From contig NW_019154065.1 of assembly GCF_001653235.2 (NCBI RefSeq), positions 100,407 through 164,406 on the forward strand: a DNA stretch of 64,000 nt, given 5' to 3'. The position numbers and the translations under genes were made by a program. Below, in pieces: positions 41,715-54,002 of this stretch. How positions within the stretch are numbered: position 1 is the stretch's first letter; each line of letters starts with the position of its first letter. The notes under the pieces are model-generated. The model made no database searches and was not told where the DNA came from. It saw nothing but the letters and a program-made list of their open reading frames with translations. This stretch comes from Pochonia chlamydosporia 170 (lineage: Eukaryota; Ascomycota; Sordariomycetes; Hypocreales; Clavicipitaceae).

Positions 41715-44651
41715 CTTTCCTGCCTATTGTACTATGTTATCGTACTATTATGTCTACTATCGTACTATTATCTTTACTTCAAAGTATACTACGAAGTATA
41801 GTTTTTCGAGGCGAAGTACGATAGTAACTTTACTATCGTACTTTTGAAGGAAAATCCTGCGTTTTAATTGGCTGCAGGAATCTTATCTTTTGTACAAGAC
41901 TTGCAAAACTTTTTCTCCCCTCTGCGACGGCAAGCAGCCGATACTGATTGATCAAAAGTCTATCGCCTATCACATTTGTCATACTTGTTTAGCATGAATT
42001 GCTCTCAGTTTACGATCAACACTCTGGACACTCAACCAATTGCTCCTCCTTCGAGTACTCTGTCTTCAAGTGCTGGTCCTTCTCGAAGTAGTGATGATGC
42101 TACTTCTGCTTCCATTCTTTTGCTTGATTTCGATATCACTCCATTCTTTCGTAAGATTTATCCAGAGCCGCCTAAATTAGGCCCTTCAGGCAAACGGAAA
42201 GCTACAGGGAATGCTGTTTATCGATGCCTCCATTGCCCTGCAGATACGCCATGGGAAAGCAAACAGAAATCTAACGCTCGCAATCACGCTCGGAAGGTGC
42301 ATTCCAGCATCGTTATAAACTCCCGTAGTAACCTCGGTGTGGATTCGAATTCCGATGGCGTCGAACAGCCTTTCCAGAAGCCACGGATTGACCACTTTTA
42401 CGCCCTTCAAGCCTCCGAATCATCTCTCCGCCGCGCATTTGATCGACGGCGATATATCCAGGCCTGGGTCGGCCTCCTAACTAGGAGGCGCCTTCCATTT
42501 TCTGCAGTTACCTGGGATGAGATGTCGGAATTAGTACTAGCGAGTAACCCGGCGGTGGAGGATTTATTGCTCACATCTCGGCATGCTGCGATGCGGCATA
42601 TATCTGCTAATTTCGATCTGTATCGAACCAGGCTTCGAAGTTTACTTGAAAGCTCTATCTCACTCGTGCACATCTCATCTGACCTTTGGACTAGTCCCCA
42701 CAGGCATGGTATTCTGGCCCTCTGTGCCAGATGGATTGATGCAGATTTGAAGCCTCGACGCGCGCTGCTAGGGATGCCGGAGTGTAAATTCAGCCATAGT
42801 GGAGAGCATCAAGCAGAGCTCATGCTTGAGGTGCTTGAGATCTACGGTCTTTCTAGAAGGTTAGGATATCATACCAGTGATAATGCTACATCAAATGATA
42901 CATGTCTGCAACACCTTTCGCGGCTTCTAAAGGAAAAGCATGGCGTAAGATTGTGTCCCATCCCTTAATTCTCAAGCTAAGGACTAAATACATCATACGT
43001 TAGGGCGATTTCAATCCCAAACTGCGTCGTATCCGTTGTGTTGCGCATATTCTCAATCTCTCCCTTCAGGCGTTCCTTCTAGCCTCTTCAAAAGAAGCCC
43101 TGATCGCAGCCCTTGAAGCCGCCGATGATACGACAGGTGATGCGATGTATGAGCAGTTCTACGAAGCACTAAATACAGCTGCGGAGAGGGAATCTAGCCA
43201 ATTAACTGGGCGGAAGCGCCTTGCGAAGAGAGGTAGATCATCTGATCCAAACTACCAGCGACTAGCCAACTTCTCTGGATGGCGTCAGATCTCTGCTCTA
43301 AGGAAAATACATCACCTTGCTGTGTGGCTGCGAACTTCATCAATTCACTCTGATCAGTGGGATATGAGAGTAGGCCTGCGCCTCGGCATTGACAACGATA
43401 CCAGGTGGAACTCCTGGTATAAGCTACTATCCAATGCGCTACGGAAGAAGGCTGAAATACGGCAGTTCTTTCTCGATTTTGAGAGAGAACTTGGTGATAA
43501 TATACTGACTATATCTGACTGGGAATTTATTGAGAGGACACAACAATTTCTTCAGCCATTTGCGGCCGCAACGTTGCTGGGAGAAGGGGCAGGATCAAAT
43601 CTCTCCCATACTTTGATGATCATGGATGCCTTACTGCACCATTACGAGAAGGCAAAGGTAAGGGAGTCTTATTTTCATTTTCTGCAATGTACTCAGGGAA
43701 GTAACGCTATATATTTAGAAAATTTACAGCGCAGAAGCAACTTACGATCCGCACCTTCTTCATTGTGTTGGCATGGGTTGGTTCGTTCTCAACAAATACT
43801 ACACTTTAACCGACGAAACTCCTGCATACGCTGCTGCCCTCCTCCTTGATCCTTCAAAAAGGCTCAAGTACATACAGCACAACTGGGATATCGGATGGAT
43901 TGACAGTGTTGTTGAAAAGACCCGTATGTTCTGGGAGGAGAATTATAAAAATGCTGGACCTGTAGGTGGTACTAGTCTATCAGCAAAAGATGAATCACCA
44001 TACTCTCGGCGGCCGAGGAATGATTTAGACGCTCTATTTGATGAGATTACTGTATGGGAAGAAAGTAATCCTGATGTGGATGACTTTGATACATTTGTCA
44101 AAAGTCCTCCGATTAGGATTACTTGCTCTCCTCTTCTCTGGTGGCTTAATCCTGAGCGGATTAAGGCGTATCCACGCCTTTCTCGGATGGCTATTGATAT
44201 ACTCTCGATCCCACCTGAATCAACAGATCCAGAATCAGCATTCTCCGGCGGAAGACGTACTCTCAGCTGGGATAGAGAAAGCATGTTATGTGAGAACGTG
44301 GAGAAGGTCGAGTGTATCGGCAACTGGATACGGTCGGGCTTAATTACACTTTCAATTGAGGGTGGAAATGGAATTATAGTCGATACAGCTATTGATGTAG
44401 ATGTAGATAGAGAGGTTGATGATGAGCTAGACTGACTATGCATCTATTTGGCATCTATTTGGAGAGAAAATGATGAGGTTTGTTTTGAAGTAATTTTACT
44501 GCTAGCTCAGTAACTTTACTATGCTACTATCATACTATATGAATATTATCTTTACTATCGTACTATCGTACTACGAAGTATAGTTTCTGGCGTAAAATCG
44601 ATATTATACTTTTTTGCCTAAGTATACTTACTATTCATATAGACAGGTATG
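41715..44651 (+). mobile_element. complete hAT DNA transposon
   Basis: The 8-bp duplication AGGAAAGC (41707-41714 and 44652-44659) fits hAT insertion, and the uninterrupted LTR at 60.8 kb has it only once. The element ends are imperfect inverted repeats (CTTTCCTGCCTAT against CATACCTGTCTAT). Both subterminal regions carry several copies of ATCGTACTA or its complement, probable transposase-binding sites. With an intact transposase gene inside, the element looks autonomous. Confidence 0.85.
41994..44435 (+). CDS. hAT family transposase, apparently intact
   Basis: Exons 41994-42944, 43004-43657 and 43719-44435 (introns 59 and 61 bp) give 773 residues without a stop. A BED-type zinc finger lies near residues 65-100 (YRCLHCPADTPWESK, HARKVH). 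The RNase-H-like core shows the first Asp near SDLWTSPHRHGIL, then YHTSDNATSND and CVAHILNLSLQ; the C-terminal hAT dimerisation region includes AYPRLSRMAIDILSIPP and SAFSGGRRTLSWDR. It cuts and pastes the element in the nucleus. The first in-frame ATG at 41994 is the chosen start. A decayed relative is at 22440-22772. Confidence 0.85.
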
Positions 44652-44827
44652 AGGAAAGCTTAGTTAACGATGAGTCTCATAACGTGACAATAGTTCGTCC
44701 ACAGAGTATAGCAATCAGAGCCCTTCTTCGCAAAGCCTTTGATGCACTATGTGGCTGTCTCACATCAGAATTCGACCTCATGCTAGTGGTCTGGTGATTC
44801 TGGTTCCCCCGAAGTCAGCAATCAACC

Positions 44828-45063
44828 TGTGAGAGGCTGAGCCGCTGTTTATTCAACATAAGGGTGCCGTACAATTGTCTATCTAAAGCTAAGGAAGAAA
44901 AGGAGAAAGCAAGCTCGAGGCGAGCCTCGAGCTCGCGACCATATGGCTGCTGCGTGGCAGCTTAGGCGAAATGAAGTAATTTACACATGAGTCGGACTGG
45001 TCCGGCACCGAAGCTCCGGGCCCGGCAGAGCCGGGTCCACAGCATCGGGCGTAGCCCGTGACA
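44828..45063 (-). repeat. gypsy solo LTR
   Basis: On the minus strand it starts TGTCACGGGC and ends CTCTCACA, and it is flanked by the 5-bp duplication CAACC (44823-44827 and 45064-45068). It matches the LTR of the element at 63165 over most of its length by eye, including CGATGCTGTGGACCCGGCTC. It arose by LTR-LTR recombination of a full element. Confidence 0.9.
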
Positions 45064-45068
45064 CAACC

Positions 45069-47415
45069 CAGGGGAATGTTTCCTTTAGTCACCGACGAAG
45101 TGTTTGGAGGCGGGCCAGGGTATATGTACCGGAACGAGACTAAAGCAACAACTGACCTCCCTGCATGCTTTAGCTTTCCGAGTTCCCGGTGGGGACTCAC
45201 CACGCCCGACCCTGGCGCAGTCCCCTTTCCCCAGATCAAAGCTTTCATCGCTGGAACAGGCGGGGTGCGGGGGTCCAAGAAAATCCAAGGTGGGGCTATG
45301 CCGTGACTGAACTAAGCTAACCGAGGGTTCGAAACGGCTTAACCTTTTGAATTCTTGGCGGCGGATGTCCGTCCCTATTGCACCTCGTCACCGTTTTCAG
45401 CATCAACGAAAGCATGGGGTCTGCTGATCTTGGCCAACCGAGACTTGACCCGCAAGATCGCGCTCAAGCAAATTCGTTTTTGGCCCGTCTGCTAAAACAG
45501 CCACAAGACATTCCGTTGGGAATATTAGCCGGGATTCAAAAGCCGGGGCTCAAGTGAACTAGTGGGGAATCAAATTGACTTTGCGGCCAAGACAACACCA
45601 AGCTTCGCAAATATCATAGCTTCTTAGCTCTCCGTTCCCCCACAGCGCTAACGGTCAACACGTAGTCGCTTGCGGCTATTGAATGGCAGGCGGAGATTGG
45701 CCCGTTTCGTTAAATGGCCAAACACGTCCGTGGCGGCAATACAAAGCAGCATCATGCAGCCACATACGTAAGCAAAACAGCCATCATAGACTTGCACTGT
45801 GGTGGGGACAATTGGCCGGGGTCGCTTTCCGCTAGTATTGGACGGGCAGCTTGACCGGCGTCCGAGTCTTCTACATTCTGCACTTGTCACACGATATAAG
45901 TGGTATACTTGCTCAGCAAGGAGAGCTTATGACGCCACTGCGGCCGGTCAATGACCGCATGCGCGCCAATAAGTCTGGTGCGTCCTTGGTCGCCGCGAGT
46001 TGGCTATAAACCGCTATACACTATTTTTGGTCTAGTGGTAAATCAAGTGCGCGCAGGGCACTTGGTTGTGGAGAGTACAACCGGGCAATCATCTTGCGGA
46101 TGTGGCAAATCACTCAGGGCTACTCCTAGCCAGATTTACAAAGGGTTTAATTTCCCCATCGAACCTTTGCAGCTGCTCGAGATGTCGAGGCGGCGTTGAG
46201 CCGTTTCCTGCTGGCGATTGAGCCGACGGAAGTTCTGCATGAGAAAAGTTCTGATGCGCAAGCCAAACGGAAGCTTTTAACTTGGATTTAGCCAGAAGCG
46301 ACGTGGCTGTTTGGTATGTATTAACCGGCAAGGAAAGCGTTTCTTGAATTGATCCTGTCGCTCCCAAGCTCAATACTGCCCGCCTAGTGTTGGTCCCATA
46401 GCCGTCACTGGCGCGACTATGAACAAATTGACGGTTCTGCGGGCCCAAGCCTTGACAGGCTGACGCTAGCGACCGCCACGATGTGTTGCAATTACCGCCA
46501 GCTTGGTTGCAGGTTCCTTGTGATATGTCGATTCAGGCTATCAGCTACTTACCGCTCTCGCTCAGTCGCCCACCCCGGTTCCCCGCACATCCGGATCTCC
46601 ATCACAACGCGTGGCTGGTCCGCTTAATCTTGCAGCGCTCCAACCCCTGAGTTTTCTGACATCAGACCCATAACCCCAGATAATACCCCAGGTTCAGCAG
46701 CCTCTGGAACTTAAACTGTGATATATGTAACGCCAGCACAAACGAGCTCCATCTAGGCGGTTGCCGTAAGCAGGCTTGCTCGGCGGTATAATTGAACTTC
46801 GAACTGTCCACCTTAGGGTTACAAAACGCCCGGCCATGGCCACCCTGGAAACAACGTACGATAACGGATACCAAACCTGAGCCAGGCAGGGTGCACATCC
46901 ACGGTTGCGCCCCGATCCGGAATCCTGGTGACTTGTCCTTTATCGGCGTAAGATCATGCTCATTGGCGGCTTTCACTACTACCTTACCCAGTGACCCACT
47001 TGCTCCACTGCTGCTTGGATCCCGCAGAACCGGTTGGCGGATCATGAAACCTAACAGCGATCCCGTTGTTCGCCGTTGTTCGCCATGGTGCTGCAAAAGC
47101 TTTGACATGTCTATTGGGCCGATCCTGATTGCTGTGCGTTGTATGGGGACATTCGGGTTCGACCTGGCCGAAACCTCCATTATCATAGGACAACAGGCAA
47201 ATGAATCCATGACCTACACAATTCTGGAGGAATGGGCTCCAAGTGTGCGTAATCTACGATGGGCTCCACGAGGGTCACCTGACTGCCCCACAATCGGTCA
47301 CCTTTTCTAGCAATTGAAAACAACGCCGAATCAGCGGCATTTGCATGTCAAACTGACTGGTGTGCTCAGGACGATCGATCAGTAGAATTCCCGCATTCGA
47401 GTCGGGAAAGAATCT
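45069..47415. other. intergenic upstream of the second transcription factor gene
   Basis: Several overlapping open frames on both strands occur between 46662 and 47310, none with a recognisable motif. No repeat pairs found. Confidence 0.3.
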
Positions 47416-49180
47416 ATGGTGCGGGCTGCAACGGCGTGCCGAGTCTGTCGGTAAGTGGACTGTTCAATGTACTCTTTGGCTTTTTCGTCTGAGGCTGTTT
47501 CCAGGTCCCGCAAACAGAAATGTCGAACGACACGGAGGATAGCCACAGAGTCTTGCGACTTCTGTCAGTTTCATAATATTTCCTGCTCTCTGGGGCTCTC
47601 AGCTGGTGAGGCCATTTCAAAGCACAACCAGACAATTCGGGATGACTCCCCGGTACGTGCGAGTTTCGAGGTCAAGCTCCTACCTACGCACGACATGCGG
47701 GACTATCAGCTCCCACCAGCCGATGTGTGCCGGGATCTTATCAGCGTGTATTTCGATACCTTGGATCACACTGAAGCGTCACTCTTCCACCACCAATCCT
47801 TCTTGCAAGCTTTCGACAAAGAAGAAGTCCCACTTGTTACACTACTCGCTTTGTTCGCTCTTGCAGCTAGGTAAGTCAACTGGACGGACTACTATGCGGG
47901 CAAGGTAACCATATCGTCACAGGTTTTCTGACCATTCCTATTTTCAAAACTGTCACCGATGGGCCCGTGGCCTCAAATGGAGACAGGAAGCAAAGACCCT
48001 TTTCAATTTACAAGTCATGAACGTCTCATTATCTACGTTGCAATGCTGCCGTCTTCTGTCCTCTCTTGCAGCGGCTGAGGGCGACAGCGATACCGTCTCG
48101 ATCTGCAATGGACTCTCTACGTGTGTAGCGTCTTTACTTGATCTTCCACGGAATCTGAGCAAGCAGCCTCTGCGGCGGGAGATCGAGCTCAGAGGTTAGT
48201 TAAAGCCACACCACATAACATTGAGCTGATCAGATTTAGTATTGGCTACCGTGTACATGACGGATGTCTGGGTCTCTTCAGGACGAAATGTGAAGAGATC
48301 ATCCCACTTCGACGAGACGCTTCCGTGGCCAATTGGCGAAGTCGCTTTCCGAAACTTGACAGAAGACAATGTCGAAGATGGAATAACTACAGGCGATGTC
48401 CTCTCCCGCAGGTCATGCATGTGGTCGCAAATGATCCCGCTGACCAATATATTTGGTCAGATCAATGACCTGAATCACGACATGGATTGCTGTGAGGGCG
48501 ATGAAGCCAGTTACCTAGCCAAAATTGGTGCGATATCGCTGGACCTTGCGTATTGGCAGCGGAATCTCCCAGACAGGCTCCAGGACGACACTCAAAACCT
48601 GGCTTACTTTGCCAGCATAAATCTAGGGCATGTTTTTGTGGCACTCCATGTCGGCTTTCACTATCACCACGTCCTCCTATACTACCGTTTCCTTCATTCC
48701 CAAAGCAGACAAGCTATGCCCGAGAGCCAACTGGAGTATTCACTTCGATGCAAAACCCATGCGGTTGCAATCACGAATTTGATTTGGTCCAGCTGCCGGG
48801 ACTTCAACGTCAACTGTACCTGGCTGATGGTCAGTCATGTCTTGGTGATCTCATCGTCAGTACATCTGCATACATTCTTGTTAAACCCCAGTGGTGAGGC
48901 TGTGTCTGAAGCCAGAAGCTTGCTGGAGCGCAATTTTCAACTTCTCACGAAGCTGCGTTGTTACTGGCCATGGTTAGACCAAGCGATGAGTCGGCTAAAG
49001 GCGTTCCAAGAAGCATGCCTACGCGCACGAGAAATTTCGGATGTTTTCAAAATGAATAGTTGGCTGCGACATTTCCTCCATGCATACGACAAGGCTGTTG
49101 CGAATGACGATACCAACGCACCATGCCCGTCGCCACATCTCTTCACACTTGACAACTTGGCTTGCTTTCCCAGTTCCTGA
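47416..49180 (+). CDS. Zn2Cys6 transcription factor
   Basis: Exons 47416-47450, 47505-47870, 47923-48194 and 48240-49180 (introns 45-54 bp, phases consistent) give 537 residues. The Zn2Cys6 cluster is complete, with Cys at about 8, 11, 18, 29, 32 and 39 (ACRVCRSRKQKC, CDFCQFHNISC) and an intron inside the cluster as is common. A fungal-specific regulatory domain follows (FHHQSFLQAF, HRWARGL, RREIELRVLATVYMTDVW, LLDLPRNLS). It likely binds CGG/CCG-type sites in the nucleus. Its targets are unknown; the nearest pathway genes are the GH36/GH29 genes 8-10 kb away and a broken GH29 copy 3 kb downstream. Confidence 0.85.
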
Positions 49181-51805
49181 GCATTTTCTTTGCGTCCGCT
49201 TCATGTACAAGGGACATGTACGACGTTGTCATGACTCAAGCGATTGTTTAAGGATATCACATCGCTCAGAGAGCATTATGCCTCCCGCATACGAAGGGTC
49301 ATTGCACCTCGCACACACTTCTGCGTAGTCCACTGGATATCTTTCTATCTGTATATTGCTCTTCAGGAGCCACTATCTGACCAAATGCGGACTGTATCAT
49401 GTTGGTGTGGCAGCTTTGAGCTGACTGTCCCAACATTCTTCAACAGTGGTCTCCTCGGACAGGTATGCTAGCAGCTTCCCCCAGCACCTCCCGCAGGGAC
49501 CGACAGCCCGCAGTTCATTAAACACAATATGCTTCGTCTCTCAGGACCCTTGAGCGAGTGTACAAACTCTCCAACCATTCCACCAAGGAAGGCCTTGATC
49601 TGTCACAACCGAAAGTTGTCACAGAAGGAGCTTTTAATTGATTCGGTCTGTGGTGGAGTGTCCTTGAGGCCACCCTCTACAACATAGGGAGTGCGGAGAC
49701 CGGGGTTAAATATATACAGTATGTGGCAATAAGTATTTATCGACTTCCAACGTAGCGCTAGTTAACCCAATGAGACCAGCTGGCATTTTTAAGTTCGCAA
49801 TTTACCTCATAAATAGTTACAGAGGTTTCTAAAAGAATAAAGCGCATCTACTATTAAATAAAGAAATAACATCCCTTTATTCTTACATCTTACCTTATTT
49901 TAGTTTACGGCGCTGTTGTAATACGATCCAGCACTCGGGATGAGGGGGATGCCTGGGGATCGATCCATGCTTCTCCCCACTAGCTTGACGTAAAAGAATG
50001 CCTGGGTGACATGAACCCTATTGAGCTAGACGTGGCTGGTCAATTCTCTGGCTTTCACAAACTTCCCAATTCAAATTTAGCCAGATGTTGATCGAAGATC
50101 CCTGCACGAAACCAACATCTGTCGTCAGCTGGACTGGAAAGTTATTCCCTCGGAAGGTATTATTGAACGTGGCGTTGAGATTTAGCACCTGGACCCGTGG
50201 CGCCGCCCACAAAAGGCGCTTCGGCATTGAACAAGCTTGGTTGGTAGGGTTTCACAGGGAAGACCCATATTGTCTGACCGCGCCGAGAGCCAGTTTGGCC
50301 GCATCAGAGTCGAATCTGTCAGGCAAGGCATACCACATCATGGAGGAATAAATGTGCAATTCTTACGACTACTTTTGGCAGTTATGAATTGCCACGGGTC
50401 ATGATATTATGCGACGGTTGATATATGTTCCCCCTGATGCAAAAGAACCGGGATATGTCGAAGGCAAAACGCCCGGATATCGGGTTGGTTCCCCCATCCA
50501 TATGCCCGACGGATAGGTGCTAATGTATCCCCAGATTTGTGTGTGTGTGTGTGTGTGTGTGTGTAGTCATTACGCCCGGTGGAAATGCTCCAATAGGGCA
50601 ACTATAAACCTATTCCATATACATTGCGTAAGGTCATGTCTCTGCCTCATTCAAGCCCATAAAGTACTTCCTTCATTTGAAGCCATTCGTCATTTGTTGC
50701 CTTGTCGTCCTACGCTCCTCGTGGCTTAGTTTTATTACCCCTCGACTGGCTAGCTTGGAGCCGTTTCCCCAAGTGTTCAGAATCCTATCTACAGCATCTG
50801 AAGCAGCGCCAGTAATTAGCGACATGAGTTGCATAGGTCGTAGAGTATGCGTTTCTTGGTCGAATTGTTGGACCGCCCAGCGGCAGCACTAAGCAATTGT
50901 TGTTTGTATTGCTCTCGTGCCGGGCTTCAACTCTGGTTTGTCCAATGCCGATCCTCCTCCCAGACAGAACGATATGCTGCCTCGCTGCGTTTCCTTTCTC
51001 TATATCTCTCTTCCTTACATCACCACAGTCCCAAAGCACCCAAAGGGTGTCCCATCCCTCGACTCATATGTCCAAAGCTCGTAGGTTCGATTTCGCGGTC
51101 GTCAGTCGGGTGGGTTTCAAAGGGTACCATTGCACCTTGTGTTCGCCGTGTTCCATGAGCGCCGTAAGGTTCATCGTCTAGCCATCGTCTCGACCGATAA
51201 TAGGCCACAGCGTAGTTCTCGCTCAGAGGTTCTTATCTGGTATCTGAGTCGATTATTGTCTGTCGCTCGATCTCTCGGATTTCGTTTGTTTTCCTTCAGT
51301 GATGCATCGATGACCGCATTCTCTCGCATCCGGCGCTTCCGTGATGCTTCATCGTGAGCGTTTGTCGCCGCGACACCGGTCCAGTTTCGATTCAACCCCT
51401 GCGTTGCGTCTCTGCTTTAGCTCTGGAAGTGAAAGTTTCCAGATTCCCAGGGGATACCACATGGAGGTAGCTGAGTCCGTCTTCATCCCCCAGAGTGTGT
51501 GTGTGTGTGTGTGTGTGTGTATTTTCCGTCCAGCGACTTTGGTCGCTCAGGTCCCCTATCGGGGCACAGGACGTGCCGAGCTAAACTATGTACTTGTCCC
51601 GCCACAGATGGGCTTCACGCAGCGCTTCTTGCAAGACCTCGCAGGTTGAGCCGCCAGGCTCAATCTCAGGAGGCGGCTTTCCTACCTCCTCCGCCGGTAG
51701 GTTTTCGACAAGCTCACAGTACAAGTGTCTATGGCTGTCCCTCCCGCGGCCGTCCTTCCACAGTTCATCCAGCATTTCATCGGCTCCCCTCAGAGGCTGC
51801 AATTG
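49181..51805. other. gene-poor interval with two GT microsatellites
   Basis: Pure GT/TG runs lie at 50538-50564 and 51495-51520. Short frames elsewhere carry no motif. An AT-rich stretch at about 49800-49900 may be decayed element sequence. Confidence 0.5.
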
Positions 51806-51912
51806 AGGTTTGGGAGGATTTGAAAGAAGAGCTTATGGTCCGGCTTGTGGAGTCAATGCCTCGCAGACTTGAAGCTGTCATCGCACACAACGGGTGGTAT
51901 ACAAAGTGTTGA
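51806..51912 (+). pseudogene. C-terminal end of a Tc1/mariner transposase
   Basis: The frame ending at 51912 reads VWEDLKEELMVRLVESM then PRRLEAVIAHNGWYTK, the conserved end of Tc1-type transposases. The rest of the gene is missing. A 3' flank with GGCCGAGAAATGCGGC follows, similar to that after the fragment at 53721. Confidence 0.75.
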
Positions 51913-52435
51913 ATGCATCGATGGAATCGAGAGATTCGTACGAATGCAGAGCATATTGAATTCCAATAAAAGACCTAGTTTGGCCGAGAAATGCGGCATT
52001 TTTATGGTGCCACGAACATCGCGATTTTCGCGTTTGGTGGAGGGCACTGTATCTATCTAAAATGCGGGGTACATCAAGACAAATGGCGCGACCGTGTGTG
52101 GGGTCTGTGCGGTGATTTGATGTGCCATCCTAGCAATGCGTGTTTCCACTGCTTCGGCCCCCCGTAGTCATCATCCTGATCCTCCATCAACCCGCCCATT
52201 ATCCTCGGCCCTGCCTAAGGAACCCCTGTTACCGTCGGCATTTATCAGGCTATCGGTCAACACTACTTAACATGACTACGGCACCGTCTTCGCCCGCATA
52301 TTGCTGGCCAACTCCCGTCGTCATCCTCTACCTCACCGTTCAAAAACACTTCGTCAAAGGATTCACCGCAGGAGCTAGCAAAGGCTGACCACCAGAACTC
52401 CCTTCCTCTCCCTACCCCACAAAGGGAGGATCATC

Positions 52436-53035
52436 ATGAAGCCCGTCCGAACAATCCTTGCTAAGACGGCCGCCCTGCAACTGCTCGGCACCGGTCTGGC
52501 AGCGATTCCCGCCACGCCGGCCCGAGCCGTCGGCGGCGCGGCCACAGACTGGATGCACAACGCCAAGTTCGGCGTGATGCAGCACTGGCTGGCCGAAGGG
52601 TGTCCCGGTTCGGACGGTTCGTGCGGCGACCCGGCGCCGACGGTCTCGAGCTGGAAATATGGAACCCCAGATTACCAGCCCAACGTCGTCTCTGTGAGCA
52701 ACCACGAAGCTCCGAACTGGTATCGCGACGCCAAGTTCGGTATATTCATCCACTGGGGTGTATATGCCGTGCCGGCATACAAGAATGAGTGGTAAACTAC
52801 CTGCCCTGACATTCTTCTTCCCAACTGACAATATAGGTACTGGCGGGAACAAGAAACCAAAAACTCGGATGTCTATAACCACCATCTGGCGACATGTGGT
52901 CAGAATGTTGTCTACGATGACTTCATCGCCAAATTTTACAGCCGCCAACTTTGACCCTAAGGCCTGGATGGACCTGATCAGCGATGCTGGCGCTCACGTG
53001 GGCTTAACTCGTGGCTGTATATGCCTCCTATCTAG
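52436..53035 (+). pseudogene. GH29 fucosidase fragment fused to a bacterial-looking 5' segment
   Basis: An ATG at 52436 begins a signal peptide of actinobacterial style ([16 protein letters not shown]), then [17 protein letters not shown]. This 5' part is visibly GC-rich and is preceded by GGGAGG nine bases before the ATG, like a Shine-Dalgarno site. From about 52655 the sequence changes to fungal style and encodes the GH29 N-terminus ([24 protein letters not shown]), with a spliceosomal intron at 52794-52837 leading to YWREQETKNSD. One extra T near 52935 shifts the frame before TAANFDPKAWMDLISDAGA, and homology stops near 53000-53035. It is a dead, chimeric gene. The two parts differ from the intact GH29 at 38295. 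Confidence 0.65.
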
Positions 53036-53054
53036 CCGTTTCCCCTACTGGATG

Positions 53055-53609
53055 TTAGTATTCTGTGACAAAATGGAGAGAAATTGGACCTACCTGACGA
53101 TAGAAAACCCACTTGATCCTTTCGCCTTGCCCACGCGCGATTGTGCTCTCAACACTAAAGATCCAACGCCTCCAATAGCTTGCGGGCTTACTTTTGTAAG
53201 TATTCGCAAATGTTAGGCGTGTTGCGGCATGCTCTGCAGTTAGAAGAGGTCTTCGAAGAGCCCGATTGTGCTGAATACCTTCTTTTTGAAGGAACCGACT
53301 AAGAGTCTTAGTTGACACAGTCAATCCAGCCTCTGTAATAATATCAGCCAGCTTAATGAATGGAAACCTTCCAATAGCTCGTATAATTGCCCTTTTATCT
53401 CTCTCTGTAAGCGTGGGTGGCCGTCCACCGCGAATGCCATTTTGGGCACTTTCCTGCTGCTTGTAGCGTTTAATGATGCCTGAAACGGACCCTAAGGGAA
53501 CTCCCTCGCCGAAGGCGATGCCGCGCTGCGTTTCGCCTAATTTATACCTCATATAAATCCTCGTCCGCTTATGAGGACTATATTCAACTCTTGGGCTTTG
53601 CGGGGGCAT
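53055..53609 (-). pseudogene. N-terminal two thirds of a Tc1/mariner transposase
   Basis: 184 residues from an ATG at 53609. Paired helix-turn-helix sequence (GETQRGIAFGEGVPLGSVSGIIKR broken by short gaps in the family alignment, then GRPPTLTERDKRAIIR) is followed by LTVSTKTLSRFLQKEG and the beginning of the catalytic core (WIFSVESTIARGQGERIKW), where the usual Asp of SDES is Val. Homology ends soon after, so the element is truncated and inactive. It abuts the broken GH29 gene. Confidence 0.8.
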
Positions 53610-53720
53610 TTTGGGGATTTAATGCGCGATTAGAGGAAGGAGGATTGTTGCGATGGTGGAGCGCGAATCGCGAAACGAGAAGGTGTGGGGTTTTTACATC
53701 GTCAATGTTCCCCCACTGCA

Positions 53721-53795
53721 GATAACCTCGTAGCATCGATGCCCGGGCGGCTGCAAGCGCTGATAGATGCACACGGGTTGTCCACAGAGTATTGA
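53721..53795 (+). pseudogene. C-terminal end of another Tc1/mariner transposase
   Basis: The frame reads DNLVASMPGRLQALIDAHG then LSTEY and a stop, the standard C-terminus of Tc1 transposases. It lies immediately beside the 5' end of the oppositely oriented copy at 53609, suggesting that one element inserted into the other. Confidence 0.65.
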
Positions 53796-54002
53796 TTCGT
53801 GCCAATAGAAGCTTCCAAGCCTTAGGAACCTAGTGCATTTTAATTGCAACAAAAATAATATAATTCGGCCGAGAAATCGGCCTTTTCAAAATGCATACTA
53901 TATACCCAACTTTTGCCAGATGTGTGGTGGCTCTTCATTAAGCCGCAGTCACTGTAGAGTCAGAGTGGAAGCAATATCACCGCGACCGACCAATGTCCAT
54001 CT

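Larger units (their letters stand above)
41516..44689 (+). repeat. copia-type solo LTR split by a hAT insertion
   Basis: The LTR starts TGTCGG (41516) and ends GTGACA (44689), flanked on both sides by the 5-bp duplication ATAGT (41511-41515 and 44690-44694). Without the hAT it would be about 229 bp, the same as the related solo LTR at 60763-60991, which serves as the empty site. It contains the hairpin CTGCTGCCT..AGGCAGCAG. Confidence 0.9.

Noticed and set aside
46662..47310. Overlapping open frames on both strands (182 and 172 codons) upstream of the Zn2Cys6 gene
   Set aside because: The plus frame lacks an ATG at its start, neither protein has a motif or sensible composition, and they occupy the promoter of a well supported gene.
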